Translations under genes and position numbers: made by a program
From: CALDOK01 sp964481655
GTDB lineage: Bacteria; Myxococcota_A; UBA796; JAFGLY01
Direction of reading: 5' to 3'
Assembly: GCA_964481655.1 (NCBI GenBank)
Contig: CAYZVO010000039.1
Location: 1 to 47,087, forward strand
DNA: 47,087 bases
Notes under the pieces: model-generated
Told to the model about the DNA's origin: nothing
What the model saw: the letters and a program-made list of their open reading frames with translations, nothing else
The model's database searches: none
Part shown: in pieces, positions 8,077 through 15,879 of the stretch
Numbering within the stretch: position 1 is the first letter of the stretch
Layout: each line of letters begins with the position of its first letter

Positions 8077-11000
8077 TTGATGTTCAACTGGCCGCGGCTG
8101 GCCCGCTGGATCGACCACGACCGCGAGGAGATGGCCTTCCTGGCCGAGGCAGGCCAGTCGGCGGCTCTGTGGGAGGCCCGGGGCTGCCGGGACGAGGAGG
8201 TGTGGCAGGGGGACGCGCTGAGGGACGCCCTGCGGCGCGCCGAGTCCGTGCCTGCGCTGCCGGATGGGGTGCAGCGGTTCCTGGCCACGGGGGTGGCCCT
8301 GCGGCAACGCCAGACGCGCCGTAAACAGCTGCTCGCCGCCGGGGTGGTGCTGGCGGTCGTCGCCACGATGCTGTTCCTGGCGCTGCAGGTGCGCGTGGCC
8401 CGCACCCAGCGTGCCCGAGCGGAACAGCAGCGGGCCGAGGTCCAGCTGGAGGGGGCGCGGGCCGCCCTGCTGCAAGACGACCAGCTGGAAGCCCGTGCCA
8501 AGCTGCGTTCGGCCATGCAGACCGCCGACTCCCCGCTGGCCCGGACCCTGTGGTGGCAGTTGCAGCATGACCACCAGCTGTGGACCAAGCAGCTGGGCTC
8601 GGTGGTGTACAACCTGGCCTTCTCACCGGACGGCGAGACCATCGCCGCGGCCTGCCAGGATGCCACGATCCACCTCATCGACAGCCGGACCTGCGCCATG
8701 CGCGTGTTGCGTGGCCACGAGGATCAGGCCTATGCGGTGGCCTTCTCACCCGACGGCCGTCAGCTGGTGTCGGGCACCATCTCGGGCCAGCTGGGGTTGT
8801 GGGACCTGAGCGACAAGAGCGTCCAGTTCCGCGATACCGGGGCGCCCATCGTGCGCGATGTCACCTTCAGCCCGGACGGCCGCCAGGTCGCCGCCGCTTG
8901 CGAGGACAACCGGGTGCGCATCTGGGACCTGGATGGCGACGGGGAGCTACGGGTGCTGGAGGGCCACACCTCCATCGTGCGCGCCGTGGACTACAACCCG
9001 GCGGGGACGGTGCTGGCCTCCACCGGCACGGACCACAAGCTCCGACTCTGGGATCCGGACACGGGCCAGGCCCTGCGGGTCATCGCCGCCCACAAGCTCG
9101 ATACCCTGGGCCTGGATTTCAGCCCGGACGGACAGGCCGTGGCCACCGCCTCCTACGACGGCGATATCCACATCTGGGACGCCCTCGGTGGAGAGCGGCT
9201 GCGCAGCTTCCGCAGCGAAGGCGCTGGGCGCTTCTTGCGATCGGTCCAGTTTTCGCCGGATGGCAGCCAGCTGGTCCTCACCAGCGCCGATCACGGCGTG
9301 CGCTTGCTCGATGCGGTTACCGGCGAGGAGCTGCGGCGGTTCGAGGGGCACACCGAGGACGTGCGCGCGGCGGTGTTCAGCCCGGACGGGCGCACCCTCG
9401 CCAGCGGCGGGCCGGACGGCACGGTGCGGCTGTGGGACCTGAACACGGACATACGCAGGCCGGTCAACCGCGGCCACCTGTCAGCGGTCTACGACGTGGC
9501 CTTCCATCCGGACGGCGCAACGCTTGCGTCGGGTAGCGCCGACGGCACGGTGCGGCTGTGGGACGCGGTCTCCGGGGAGCAGCTGCGGGTGATCGAGGGG
9601 CATGACTCCACCGTGGAAGGGGTGGATTTCAGCCCGGACGGCAGCCTGCTGGCGTCGGCGAGCTACGACCAGACGATCCGGCTGTGGGACGCGGCCAGCG
9701 GCTCCATCGTGCGCGCGCTGCGGGGGCACACGGGGGCGGCGTGGTCGGTCCTGTTCAGCCCGGACGGCTCCCGGCTGGCCAGCGCCGACATCGCCACATC
9801 CGTACGGCTGTGGGACGTGGCGACGGGCACCCAGCTTTTATCCCTGGCCGGCTCGGCCCATCGGGGAGGGATCAGCTTCAGCCCCGATGGCACGACCCTG
9901 GCCACGGGGCGCAGCGGTAGCCACATCTACCTGTGGGACGCCCTCACGGGAGAAGAACGCCGCGTCCTGAGCTGCGGGCCGTCTTACAACCGTTACCACG
10001 TGCGCTACGGCCCCAGCGGGCGGTTCCTGGCCTCCCACAGCCCCGACGCTCTGGTCCTGTGGGATCTGCAGGAAGACGACTGCCGGGTCATCGGAGACCA
10101 CGAGGCCCGCATCAACGCCATCGACTACCACCCGGACGGCCACCGCATCGGCGTGGCGAGCTCGTCCGGTGAGGCGTTCGTCCACGATCTGAACGACGGC
10201 ACCGTCACCCCCGTCGAGGGCCATAACGCTGAACTCAACCGCGTCCGGTTCAGCCCCCGGGGCGAGCTGCTGGCCACCTCGTCCGACGACGGCACGGTGC
10301 GCCTGTGGCATGCGGATAGCGGCATCCCCTACTGGCACACCTCGGCTCTGCTCCCGTCTCCCCCCGAAGTGCTGACCCACCGGGGCTGGGAGCGGCCGGG
10401 AGAGATGGGCGACGGTGCGGATCCACGCGGGGCATCCGCCGGAGCGGCCTGGCGCCGATCCCTGGAGGCCCAGGCGCGCACCGCTTCGCTCTCGGAGGAC
10501 GGACGGTTGCTGTGCCAGCAGACGCACGGCGGGGCGCTGGAACTCTGGGATCCGGCGGCCGACACCAAGCTGCAGACCCTGTCCTTGCCAGGCCTGACCC
10601 GGATCCTCGCGGTCCCGGACGGCTGCGTGGCCCTCACCGCAGCAGGTGCGCTGAGGCTGGCCCGCTCCGACGGTTCGGTCCACTCCATGGCCGACGGGGT
10701 GACCGCCATCGCCTGGGATCGGGGGGAGCTGCTCTATGCGGCCGAGCGCCTTATCCTGGCCGACGACCTGTCTGGGGGCTCGCAGGTGAGCTACCCCGCC
10801 GATGTCGGGGTGACGGCCATGGCGCGCACGGGCTCGTGGATCGTGGCGGGCTACCGCGAAGGGGTGATCGAGGCGGTCCCGCTGTCCCCAGACCCACAGC
10901 GGCGCTCGTTCAGCTTCGACGACGTGCCGTCGAGCCGGGTGATGCGCATCCTCCCGGGCCCTGGGAACACCGTCATCGCCGGGTACGCCAATGGCCTGCT

Positions 11001-11256
11001 GGGCCTGTGGAGCCTGGACGATGGCATGTGCCTGTACGAGGAGCGGCTACACGGCCCGGTGACGTTCCTGCAGATCGTGGACGGTGAGCTGCACGCCGCG
11101 ACGGAGTTAGGGGATCATCTGGCGCTGGATCTGGGCATCTTCGACGAGGACTACTGCGAGTTGATGCAAGCCGTGTGGCGGGAGATCCCGGCGGTGTGGG
11201 AGGACGGTGGGCCGCAGGCCAAGCCCATCCCCTCCGGCCATGTCTGTACGCCCTGA
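8077..11256 (+). CDS. WD40-repeat protein with transmembrane segment (C-terminal part of the kinase-nSTAND-WD40 protein)
   Basis: The frame is open from 8014; the first possible start codons are TTG 8077 and ATG 8080, but these lie in the middle of a conserved nSTAND motif (ELVHESLMFNW) and have no clear ribosome site, so independent translation is doubtful. A membrane segment at about residues 85-105 follows. Then come at least 14 WD40 blades with repeated AFSPDG and VRLWD signatures, enough for two seven-bladed propellers, and a more degenerate tail. The propellers would be on the far side of the membrane from the kinase/NTPase half and would serve as a recognition platform. The stop lies 6 bp from the stop of the convergent phosphatase gene. 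Confidence 0.85.
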   Translation: MMFNWPRLARWIDHDREEMAFLAEAGQSAALWEARGCRDEEVWQGDALRDALRRAESVPALPDGVQRFLATGVALRQRQTRRKQLLAAGVVLAVVATMLFLALQVRVARTQRARAEQQRAEVQLEGARAALLQDDQLEARAKLRSAMQTADSPLARTLWWQLQHDHQLWTKQLGSVVYNLAFSPDGETIAAACQDATIHLIDSRTCAMRVLRGHEDQAYAVAFSPDGRQLVSGTISGQLGLWDLSDKSVQFRDTGAPIVRDVTFSPDGRQVAAACEDNRVRIWDLDGDGELRVLEGHTSIVRAVDYNPAGTVLASTGTDHKLRLWDPDTGQALRVIAAHKLDTLGLDFSPDGQAVATASYDGDIHIWDALGGERLRSFRSEGAGRFLRSVQFSPDGSQLVLTSADHGVRLLDAVTGEELRRFEGHTEDVRAAVFSPDGRTLASGGPDGTVRLWDLNTDIRRPVNRGHLSAVYDVAFHPDGATLASGSADGTVRLWDAVSGEQLRVIEGHDSTVEGVDFSPDGSLLASASYDQTIRLWDAASGSIVRALRGHTGAAWSVLFSPDGSRLASADIATSVRLWDVATGTQLLSLAGSAHRGGISFSPDGTTLATGRSGSHIYLWDALTGEERRVLSCGPSYNRYHVRYGPSGRFLASHSPDALVLWDLQEDDCRVIGDHEARINAIDYHPDGHRIGVASSSGEAFVHDLNDGTVTPVEGHNAELNRVRFSPRGELLATSSDDGTVRLWHADSGIPYWHTSALLPSPPEVLTHRGWERPGEMGDGADPRGASAGAAWRRSLEAQARTASLSEDGRLLCQQTHGGALELWDPAADTKLQTLSLPGLTRILAVPDGCVALTAAGALRLARSDGSVHSMADGVTAIAWDRGELLYAAERLILADDLSGGSQVSYPADVGVTAMARTGSWIVAGYREGVIEAVPLSPDPQRRSFSFDDVPSSRVMRILPGPGNTVIAGYANGLLGLWSLDDGMCLYEERLHGPVTFLQIVDGELHAATELGDHLALDLGIFDEDYCELMQAVWREIPAVWEDGGPQAKPIPSGHVCTP

Positions 11257-11270
11257 GGTGCCCTACCTCA
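11254..11270. terminator. Small hairpin covering both convergent stop codons
   Basis: TGAGGT (11254-11259) and ACCTCA (11265-11270) form a perfect 6-bp stem with a 5-base loop. The TGA of the WD40 gene is the first arm's start and the TAG of the phosphatase gene begins in the loop. There is no T-run on either side, so a terminator role is weak; it may simply be a chance dyad. Confidence 0.2.
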
Positions 11271-11805
11271 ACACCGCACGCCGCCAGGCGCGCTTCTCGA
11301 TGCGCCGCACGTTGGGTTCGTCTTCGAGCAGGCGCAGGTAGCGGCCCAGCAGCTGTAGCTCGTCGTCCTCTGCCTCCCCCTCGTACCCACGCACCTGGAT
11401 CAGGTTGCCGTAACTGCGGGCGTACACGCTGGGGGAGTCGTCGACGACGAGCACCCGCTCCAGCGCGAAGCCCCAGCGCTTGACCTTCTTGAGGTTCTTG
11501 AACACCTGCTGCTCGCCGGTCTCCGGGATGTTGCGATGGGTGCAGCGCCTGCGGGACCACAGGAACTCCAGCTCCATGTCCTCGGGGAAGATGTTTTCCA
11601 CCACGCAGCTCGCGTAGGTCGGATCGGCGGATGTCCACACCGCTACCGAGAAGACCTCCTTGAGACCATCGAGGAAATCGGCTAGCCCGGGCCGGCGGTA
11701 GATGAGATACGGTCCGCAGCAGAAATCCGGCGGGCGATCGAGCGGCGTCTCCGTCCCGTGGATCAGGGTCTCGTCGAGATCGAGGATGACCAGCAGAGGT
11801 TGCAT
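11263..11805 (-). CDS. HAD-superfamily FCP1/NIF-type phosphatase
   Basis: A 180-residue protein beginning MQPLLVILDLDETLIHG. DLDET supplies the two catalytic Asp residues (Asp9 nucleophile, Asp11 acid/base) of the FCP1/SCP subgroup (DxDxT). Later motifs fit: VAVWTSADPTYA (motif II Thr/Ser), a conserved KNLKKVKRWGF Lys region, and VVDDSPSVY (motif IV Asp pair). In eukaryotes such enzymes dephosphorylate phosphoserine in proteins; in bacteria the substrate is unknown, but a role opposing the many Ser/Thr kinases of this genome is plausible inference. The frame extends further upstream, but that would overlap the protease gene, and the ATG at 11805 with GGCGGA just before it fits the family length. 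Last gene of a four-gene minus-strand cluster. Confidence 0.85.
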   Translation of the reverse strand: MQPLLVILDLDETLIHGTETPLDRPPDFCCGPYLIYRRPGLADFLDGLKEVFSVAVWTSADPTYASCVVENIFPEDMELEFLWSRRRCTHRNIPETGEQQVFKNLKKVKRWGFALERVLVVDDSPSVYARSYGNLIQVRGYEGEAEDDELQLLGRYLRLLEDEPNVRRIEKRAWRRAVLR

Positions 11806-11821
11806 TCCGCCGGGCAACCTA

Positions 11822-12535
11822 TCACACCTCCCCCAGTGCCCGGAGCAGCCCGTCGATGGGTGCGGCGATCCCATGGATGCCGTTGGCGCGGCGGGATACC
11901 ACCGCGTTGACGCCGATGACCTCACCCGCGTCGTTGACCACGGCGGCCCCGCTGGTGGCCCGCAGGCCGATGGTGGGGTTCTTGTATTTGAAGAGGATGC
12001 CGCTGGGATCGGCCTCGATGACCGTGCCGCGGTGCAGGTGGCGGGACGCCGGCGCGCCGCTGGCCGCTCGGGCCAGCAACCACACGGTGTCGCCGGCCTG
12101 CGGTGTGGTGCCGGCGAGGGTGAGCCGCGGCGTCGCCCCGTCATCGGACACCATGAAGGCCGCGTAGTCCGCCGTGGCGTCTAAGCCCGCGGCCGGCCGG
12201 GCGTCGGGCAGGTAGACCGCCCTGCCCCCCTGGATCACGAGCGCCTCGAAGGGGGCATCGTAGGCCTGGGCCGACAGGATCCGGTCCGGTAACTCGGCGG
12301 CCGGAATGACCGCCGGCAAGCCCCCGGGTGGCCCGAAGAGGTGCTGGGCGGTGATCATCAGCGTCCCTCGGGAGTCGTCCTCGATGAGGAACGCGGTCCC
12401 GGCGGCGTAGGTGCCGCCCGCTGTTTCGAAGGAGGGCCGCAGCACCGCGTCGGCGCCGACGTCCGGTCTGGAGCTACAACCCAGCGCGAGCAGACCCAAC
12501 AGGATCGTCAGGGCAGCGCGGCGAGGGGGGATCAT
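11822..12535 (-). CDS. Trypsin-like serine protease lipoprotein
   Basis: From the ATG at 12535 the protein starts MIPPRRAALTILLGLLALGC, a lipoprotein signal with Cys20. The mature domain has the chymotrypsin-fold pattern: GTAFLI, then ITAQHLF with His65, TADYAAFMV with Asp123, and LRATSGAAVVND with Ser195 in a T-S-G-A context where most proteases have GxSGGP. The triad is complete but the oxyanion region is non-standard, so activity is likely yet not certain. It would sit in the periplasm or on the outer membrane. Start and stop overlap the upstream tautomerase gene by ATGA, so the two are translationally coupled. Confidence 0.75.
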   Translation of the reverse strand: MIPPRRAALTILLGLLALGCSSRPDVGADAVLRPSFETAGGTYAAGTAFLIEDDSRGTLMITAQHLFGPPGGLPAVIPAAELPDRILSAQAYDAPFEALVIQGGRAVYLPDARPAAGLDATADYAAFMVSDDGATPRLTLAGTTPQAGDTVWLLARAASGAPASRHLHRGTVIEADPSGILFKYKNPTIGLRATSGAAVVNDAGEVIGVNAVVSRRANGIHGIAAPIDGLLRALGEV

Positions 12536-12900
12536 CGCGGCCCGGTGCTCTTGGCGTAGCTGGCCCGGTGCATGTCGGTGATGCGCACGGTGATGTCGCA
12601 CCGCATGGAGGCCGTGGTGGCCGCAAAGTACGGCTCGATGACCCGCAACACGGACGCGGCGATCCGGGCCTTGGTCTCGTCGTCCCGCCCGGCGAAGATG
12701 CTCACGTTCATCGCCACGAACGCCCGGTCGCTAGCCCCGTCGCCGACGGCGTATTGCTCGTGGACGATGGCCCGGCTCTTGATGGCGTCCAGGGCGAACA
12801 GGCCCGTGCCGGCCAGGGCCTGGTTCACATCGGCCAGCAGCGCCCGCAGGTCCGGCGGGTCGATGACGTTGTTTGAGTACTCCAGCAGGCAATGGGGCAT
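12532..12900 (-). CDS. 5-carboxymethyl-2-hydroxymuconate isomerase-like tautomerase
   Basis: The protein begins MPHCLLEYSNNV, matching the start of CHMI-family tautomerases (usually MPHxxxEYSxNL). After removal of Met, Pro1 is the catalytic base of this superfamily, which fixes the start at 12900 rather than the in-frame position 30 bases upstream. Length (122 residues) and the later segments AFVAMNVSIFAGRD and an Arg-rich helix fit the family, which in homoprotocatechuate breakdown moves a double bond in a dienoate. No other genes of aromatic catabolism are near, so the physiological substrate is open. It lies 22 bp after the septoil-knot gene and overlaps the protease gene by 4 bp. Confidence 0.8.
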   Translation of the reverse strand: MPHCLLEYSNNVIDPPDLRALLADVNQALAGTGLFALDAIKSRAIVHEQYAVGDGASDRAFVAMNVSIFAGRDDETKARIAASVLRVIEPYFAATTASMRCDITVRITDMHRASYAKSTGPR

Positions 12901-12922
12901 GGTGTGGGCTCCGGATCTGCGA

Positions 12923-13312
12923 TCAGTCACAACCCGGGAAAGAACCCACGTACTGGATCTTGTAATCGGGGAACGAGCTGACCATCTGGACCTTGTAGTC
13001 GGGGAAGGATCCCACCAGCTGCCACTTGCCCGGGGCGTCCGGGAAAGCCCCCACCAGCTGGACGCGGATGTCGGGGAAGGCGGACACCGACTGCACCTTC
13101 ACGTCCGGGAAGCTGTCCACCATCTGGATCTTGCCGTACAGCTGGCACTTGTCCGGCACCCCGTCGGCCCAGGCCTGCTGGCAGGTCTCCAGCTCCAGGG
13201 CAAACTGGGCCTTCTTGTCCGGCGCTGCCGGCTCGACGAGCACGGCCGGTTTGATGAAGAAACAGGCGACGAAGACCACCAGCGCGGCGAGCAGGCGAAT
13301 CGGTCGTGTCAT
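12923..13312 (-). CDS. Secreted 7(1)-septoil-knot-type repeat protein
   Basis: A 129-residue protein with an N-terminal membrane/signal segment (MTRPIRLLAALVVFVACFF). The C-terminal two-thirds consists of six repeats of about ten residues of the form K-[IV]-Q-x-V-x-[SA]-F-P-D, starting at KIQMVDSFPD and ending KIQYVGSFPGC, with Cys residues before the first and in the last repeat (CQLYGK ... GCD) that may form a disulphide. This is the pattern I associate with 7(1) septoil knot domains, a small knotted beta fold of unknown biological role. It is the first gene of the cluster that continues with the tautomerase, protease and HAD phosphatase. A role at the cell surface is inferred from the signal segment. 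Confidence 0.72.
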   Translation of the reverse strand: MTRPIRLLAALVVFVACFFIKPAVLVEPAAPDKKAQFALELETCQQAWADGVPDKCQLYGKIQMVDSFPDVKVQSVSAFPDIRVQLVGAFPDAPGKWQLVGSFPDYKVQMVSSFPDYKIQYVGSFPGCD

Positions 13313-13461
13313 GGCAGGAACCCTCCCAGGCCTTGTGTTGCGATGTTAGCACCATCCCCGGGACGGATATTCCGCCGCAGGTTGGCAACCAACTGGACGT
13401 GCTGGAAGCTCGGATATTCTTTCTCACAACATTCGGGGCCTAGGCCATGGGAGAACCCCGG

Positions 13462-13800
13462 TCAGGGGCACCCCATCACCAGGACATCGTCACAGCACTC
13501 GTATTCGACCTCACAGTTCAGTAGCTCGCCGTTGTGGTACTCACAGACGCACGAGTTCTGGCCGTCGGTGAGGCAGGCGGTCGAGAAGGCGTAGCCGGAG
13601 GACGTCGTGCAGCTGCTCATCCAATCCTGGGTGGCCTCCAGCGAATCACCGTCCTCGATCAAGCCACAGTCGTTGACCACATCGCAGGTGGCTTCTGTTT
13701 GGGTACACGCCGTGCCGCTCGACAACGCCAACAACAACATGCTGACACCCAGGAAACGACTGGAACGCACGCAACTCTTTTTTGTCACTTGAACCCCCAT
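13462..13800 (-). CDS. Small Cys-rich exported protein
   Basis: 112 residues with a basic N-terminus (TKKSCVRSSRF), a hydrophobic stretch and SSGTAC, where Cys32 could be lipidated although Gly at -3 is unusual. The putative mature part contains eleven cysteines, is acidic (Asp/Glu-rich) and has no recognisable domain; paired cysteines suggest a disulphide-stabilised extracytoplasmic fold. A GTG at 13788 giving MTKKSC is an alternative start. It stands alone between the septoil-knot cluster and a kinase gene, with 149 and 100 bp gaps. Confidence 0.6.
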   Translation of the reverse strand: MGVQVTKKSCVRSSRFLGVSMLLLALSSGTACTQTEATCDVVNDCGLIEDGDSLEATQDWMSSCTTSSGYAFSTACLTDGQNSCVCEYHNGELLNCEVEYECCDDVLVMGCP

Positions 13801-13900
13801 CAGCGCCCGATAACCCTACGCTCAAGATAGCACGGCTGCGTGCGGGGCCACGCCCATCCCGCTGCGGTCGTCGCGAAGGTCCCTCCCGGATCCCGATCCA

Positions 13901-15799
13901 TCACTTCAGCAAGACGATGTGGGGCTGGGCCTTGGTGCCGCTGGAGGCCTCGCCGTAGCGGCCCGAGAGCTGGATGAAGTACTCCACGCGGGTGGCGTCA
14001 GGCCCCTGCCAGTCCCCTGCAGCGATGGTGGCCGTCACCGTGCCGTGGGCCCCGACATAGAGCTTCTCGACCCAGTCGCCGCCGGGCACCGCACGGTAGG
14101 ACAGCGTGCACATGGTGCGCACGTCCGGTTCGATGGTGAAGGCCACGACGATGTCGCTGCCCCGCGCGTGGCTGGTGACGGGCCGGTGGCTCAGCTGCAG
14201 CACCACGTCTTGCGGTTCCGTGGTCTCCTCATCCGGCGGATCGGGGGGTGGGGTCGCCGCCTCTGCGGGTGTGGGATCGGGGGGGGGCACCGCCTCCGCG
14301 GGTGTGGGATCGGGGGGGGGCTCCACCGGTTCGGCCGGTGTGGCGTCCCCCGCCGTGGTCGGCTCCACCTCTGCGGGTGTGGGGTCGGCCCCGTCCGCTG
14401 TCGCACCGTCCGACTCGTCGTCTGGAACGTCCGGCAACGTCTCCCAGCTCTCAATCCCCACCGCGTGGAACAACGGGTGCCGTAGGCCAGGGACCACCAT
14501 GACGACACCCACGGCGATCACCAGCACGGCGATGATCACCATCCACGGCCGCACAGCACCGCGGCGCCCATCGTCGAGGGCGGCGCGGTCCCGGGAGGGG
14601 TTGGGGCCGACGATGCTCTTGGTCTGCCACTCGGCGGGGTCCGGATCCCCGCTGGGCAACGAGGCCGAGGCACTCGCCTCTTCGGGCTCGGCCGCCTTCT
14701 GGTTGGCGAGGGTGCTCTCCTCGGGGGCCTCGGCCTCGGCCACGGATTCGGCCTTGGCCTCTTCGCCGGATTCCTCGTCGTCGTCCCAGAACTTGGTGAT
14801 CGGAGCGGCCTCGAACTCGCCGGACTGCAGGATCAGGATTTCGTTGGCCTCGTCCACGAGCTTGGCGACCAGCTCCTCGCCGAAGGGCGGTGGCTTGATC
14901 TCCCGCAACCCCTTGACCAGCTCGCCACCGTTTTGGAACCGCTGGGCCGGATCCGGCATCAGGCAGTTTTCCAGCACGGGCACCAGATGGGGGAAGCGAG
15001 AACGGGCGGCCAGCAGGGCGTCCCCCACGTCCGCTTCCTTCACGCGCTTCATGATCCCCTGGAACGTGCTGGCCTCGAAGACGGGCCGTCCCACGATCAG
15101 CTGGAGGATCGTCGAGCCGAAGGAGAAGACATCGGACGCCTGGCTGATCTCCACGCCGCTGGCTTGCTCCGGGGACATGTACAGGGGCGATCCACGGGGG
15201 CCATCGACGCCAAGCGTGGTGTACAGATCGGTGGCAAAGCGGGTGATGCCGTAGTCGGTGAGCTTGGCCTGGCCGGCCTCGGACAGCAGGATGTTGCCCG
15301 GCTTCATGTCCTGGTGCACGGCGTTGATCTGCTGGCCTTCGTGGGTGGCGGAGTGCAGGGCGTCCAGGCCCCGCGCCGTCTGCATGGCGATCTCGACGAT
15401 CATCTGGTCGTTGATGGGGGTCGAGAGGTCCCGGACCGTTTCCAACACCTCGGCCAGGTTGGGCCCGTTGATCAGCTCCATGGCAATGTACAGGCGATTG
15501 CCGATCCGGCCGCACTCGTAGAATTCCACCAGATTGGGATGGCGGATCTGGGCGCCCAGGCGGGCTTCGTTGAGGAAGCTCACCGTGTTGGGCTCGTCCG
15601 GGCGGGTGACACGCCGCTTGAGGATCTTCAGCGCGACTTGCTTGCGGAAGCCGAACTGGCCCTCCAGCTCCGCCGAATACACCGTGGCGAAGGTGCCGCG
15701 TCCGATGACGCGCTCCAGGCGATAATTGCCGAACATGAGCGGGCGGGAATCGGAATTCCCTGGGTCGACCACGTTGGCTTCCGGGTCGTGAGACTCCAT
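13901..15799 (-). CDS. Transmembrane Ser/Thr protein kinase with variant HRD/DFG motifs
   Basis: An N-terminal kinase domain (about residues 24-305): glycine loop GRGTFATVYSAE, VALKIL with the ATP-binding Lys, GSPLYMSPEQ activation segment. The catalytic loop reads HQDMKPGN instead of HRDxKxxN and the metal motif reads DYG instead of DFG; the catalytic Asp, Asn and metal Asp are all kept, so it is probably active but of a distinct subtype. An acidic and Pro-rich linker follows, then a membrane segment (VIIAVLVIAVGVVMVV), then a P/T/E-rich stalk with tandem DPTPAEA units and a C-terminal domain of about 95 residues of beta-rich character that would face outward and may sense a ligand. ATG at 15799 is preferred over TTG at 15802 because GAGG lies nine bases upstream of it. 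Confidence 0.88.
   Translation of the reverse strand: MESHDPEANVVDPGNSDSRPLMFGNYRLERVIGRGTFATVYSAELEGQFGFRKQVALKILKRRVTRPDEPNTVSFLNEARLGAQIRHPNLVEFYECGRIGNRLYIAMELINGPNLAEVLETVRDLSTPINDQMIVEIAMQTARGLDALHSATHEGQQINAVHQDMKPGNILLSEAGQAKLTDYGITRFATDLYTTLGVDGPRGSPLYMSPEQASGVEISQASDVFSFGSTILQLIVGRPVFEASTFQGIMKRVKEADVGDALLAARSRFPHLVPVLENCLMPDPAQRFQNGGELVKGLREIKPPPFGEELVAKLVDEANEILILQSGEFEAAPITKFWDDDEESGEEAKAESVAEAEAPEESTLANQKAAEPEEASASASLPSGDPDPAEWQTKSIVGPNPSRDRAALDDGRRGAVRPWMVIIAVLVIAVGVVMVVPGLRHPLFHAVGIESWETLPDVPDDESDGATADGADPTPAEVEPTTAGDATPAEPVEPPPDPTPAEAVPPPDPTPAEAATPPPDPPDEETTEPQDVVLQLSHRPVTSHARGSDIVVAFTIEPDVRTMCTLSYRAVPGGDWVEKLYVGAHGTVTATIAAGDWQGPDATRVEYFIQLSGRYGEASSGTKAQPHIVLLK
14240..14345. 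repeat. Imperfect tandem repeat encoding the DPTPAEA stalk
   Basis: Units of about 33 bp, each with a G-run followed by ...gcgggtgtgggatcgg, are repeated two to three times inside the kinase gene. They encode PPPDPTPAEA on the minus strand. The G-runs of eight and the repeated unit make this a likely site of in-frame length change between strains. Ends are approximate. Confidence 0.5.
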
Positions 15800-15879
15800 C
15801 AAGCGCCTCAGTTTATCGCACTGGAGACGGTCTTTCGATGAGTCCGTTCAACAGTTTGCAATTCTGAGGCCAAGCGGCC

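Noticed and set aside
13437..13446. Palindrome GGCCTAGGCC between the Cys-rich gene and the septoil-knot gene
   Set aside because: A 10-bp palindrome is expected by chance in GC-rich DNA and has no flanking features.
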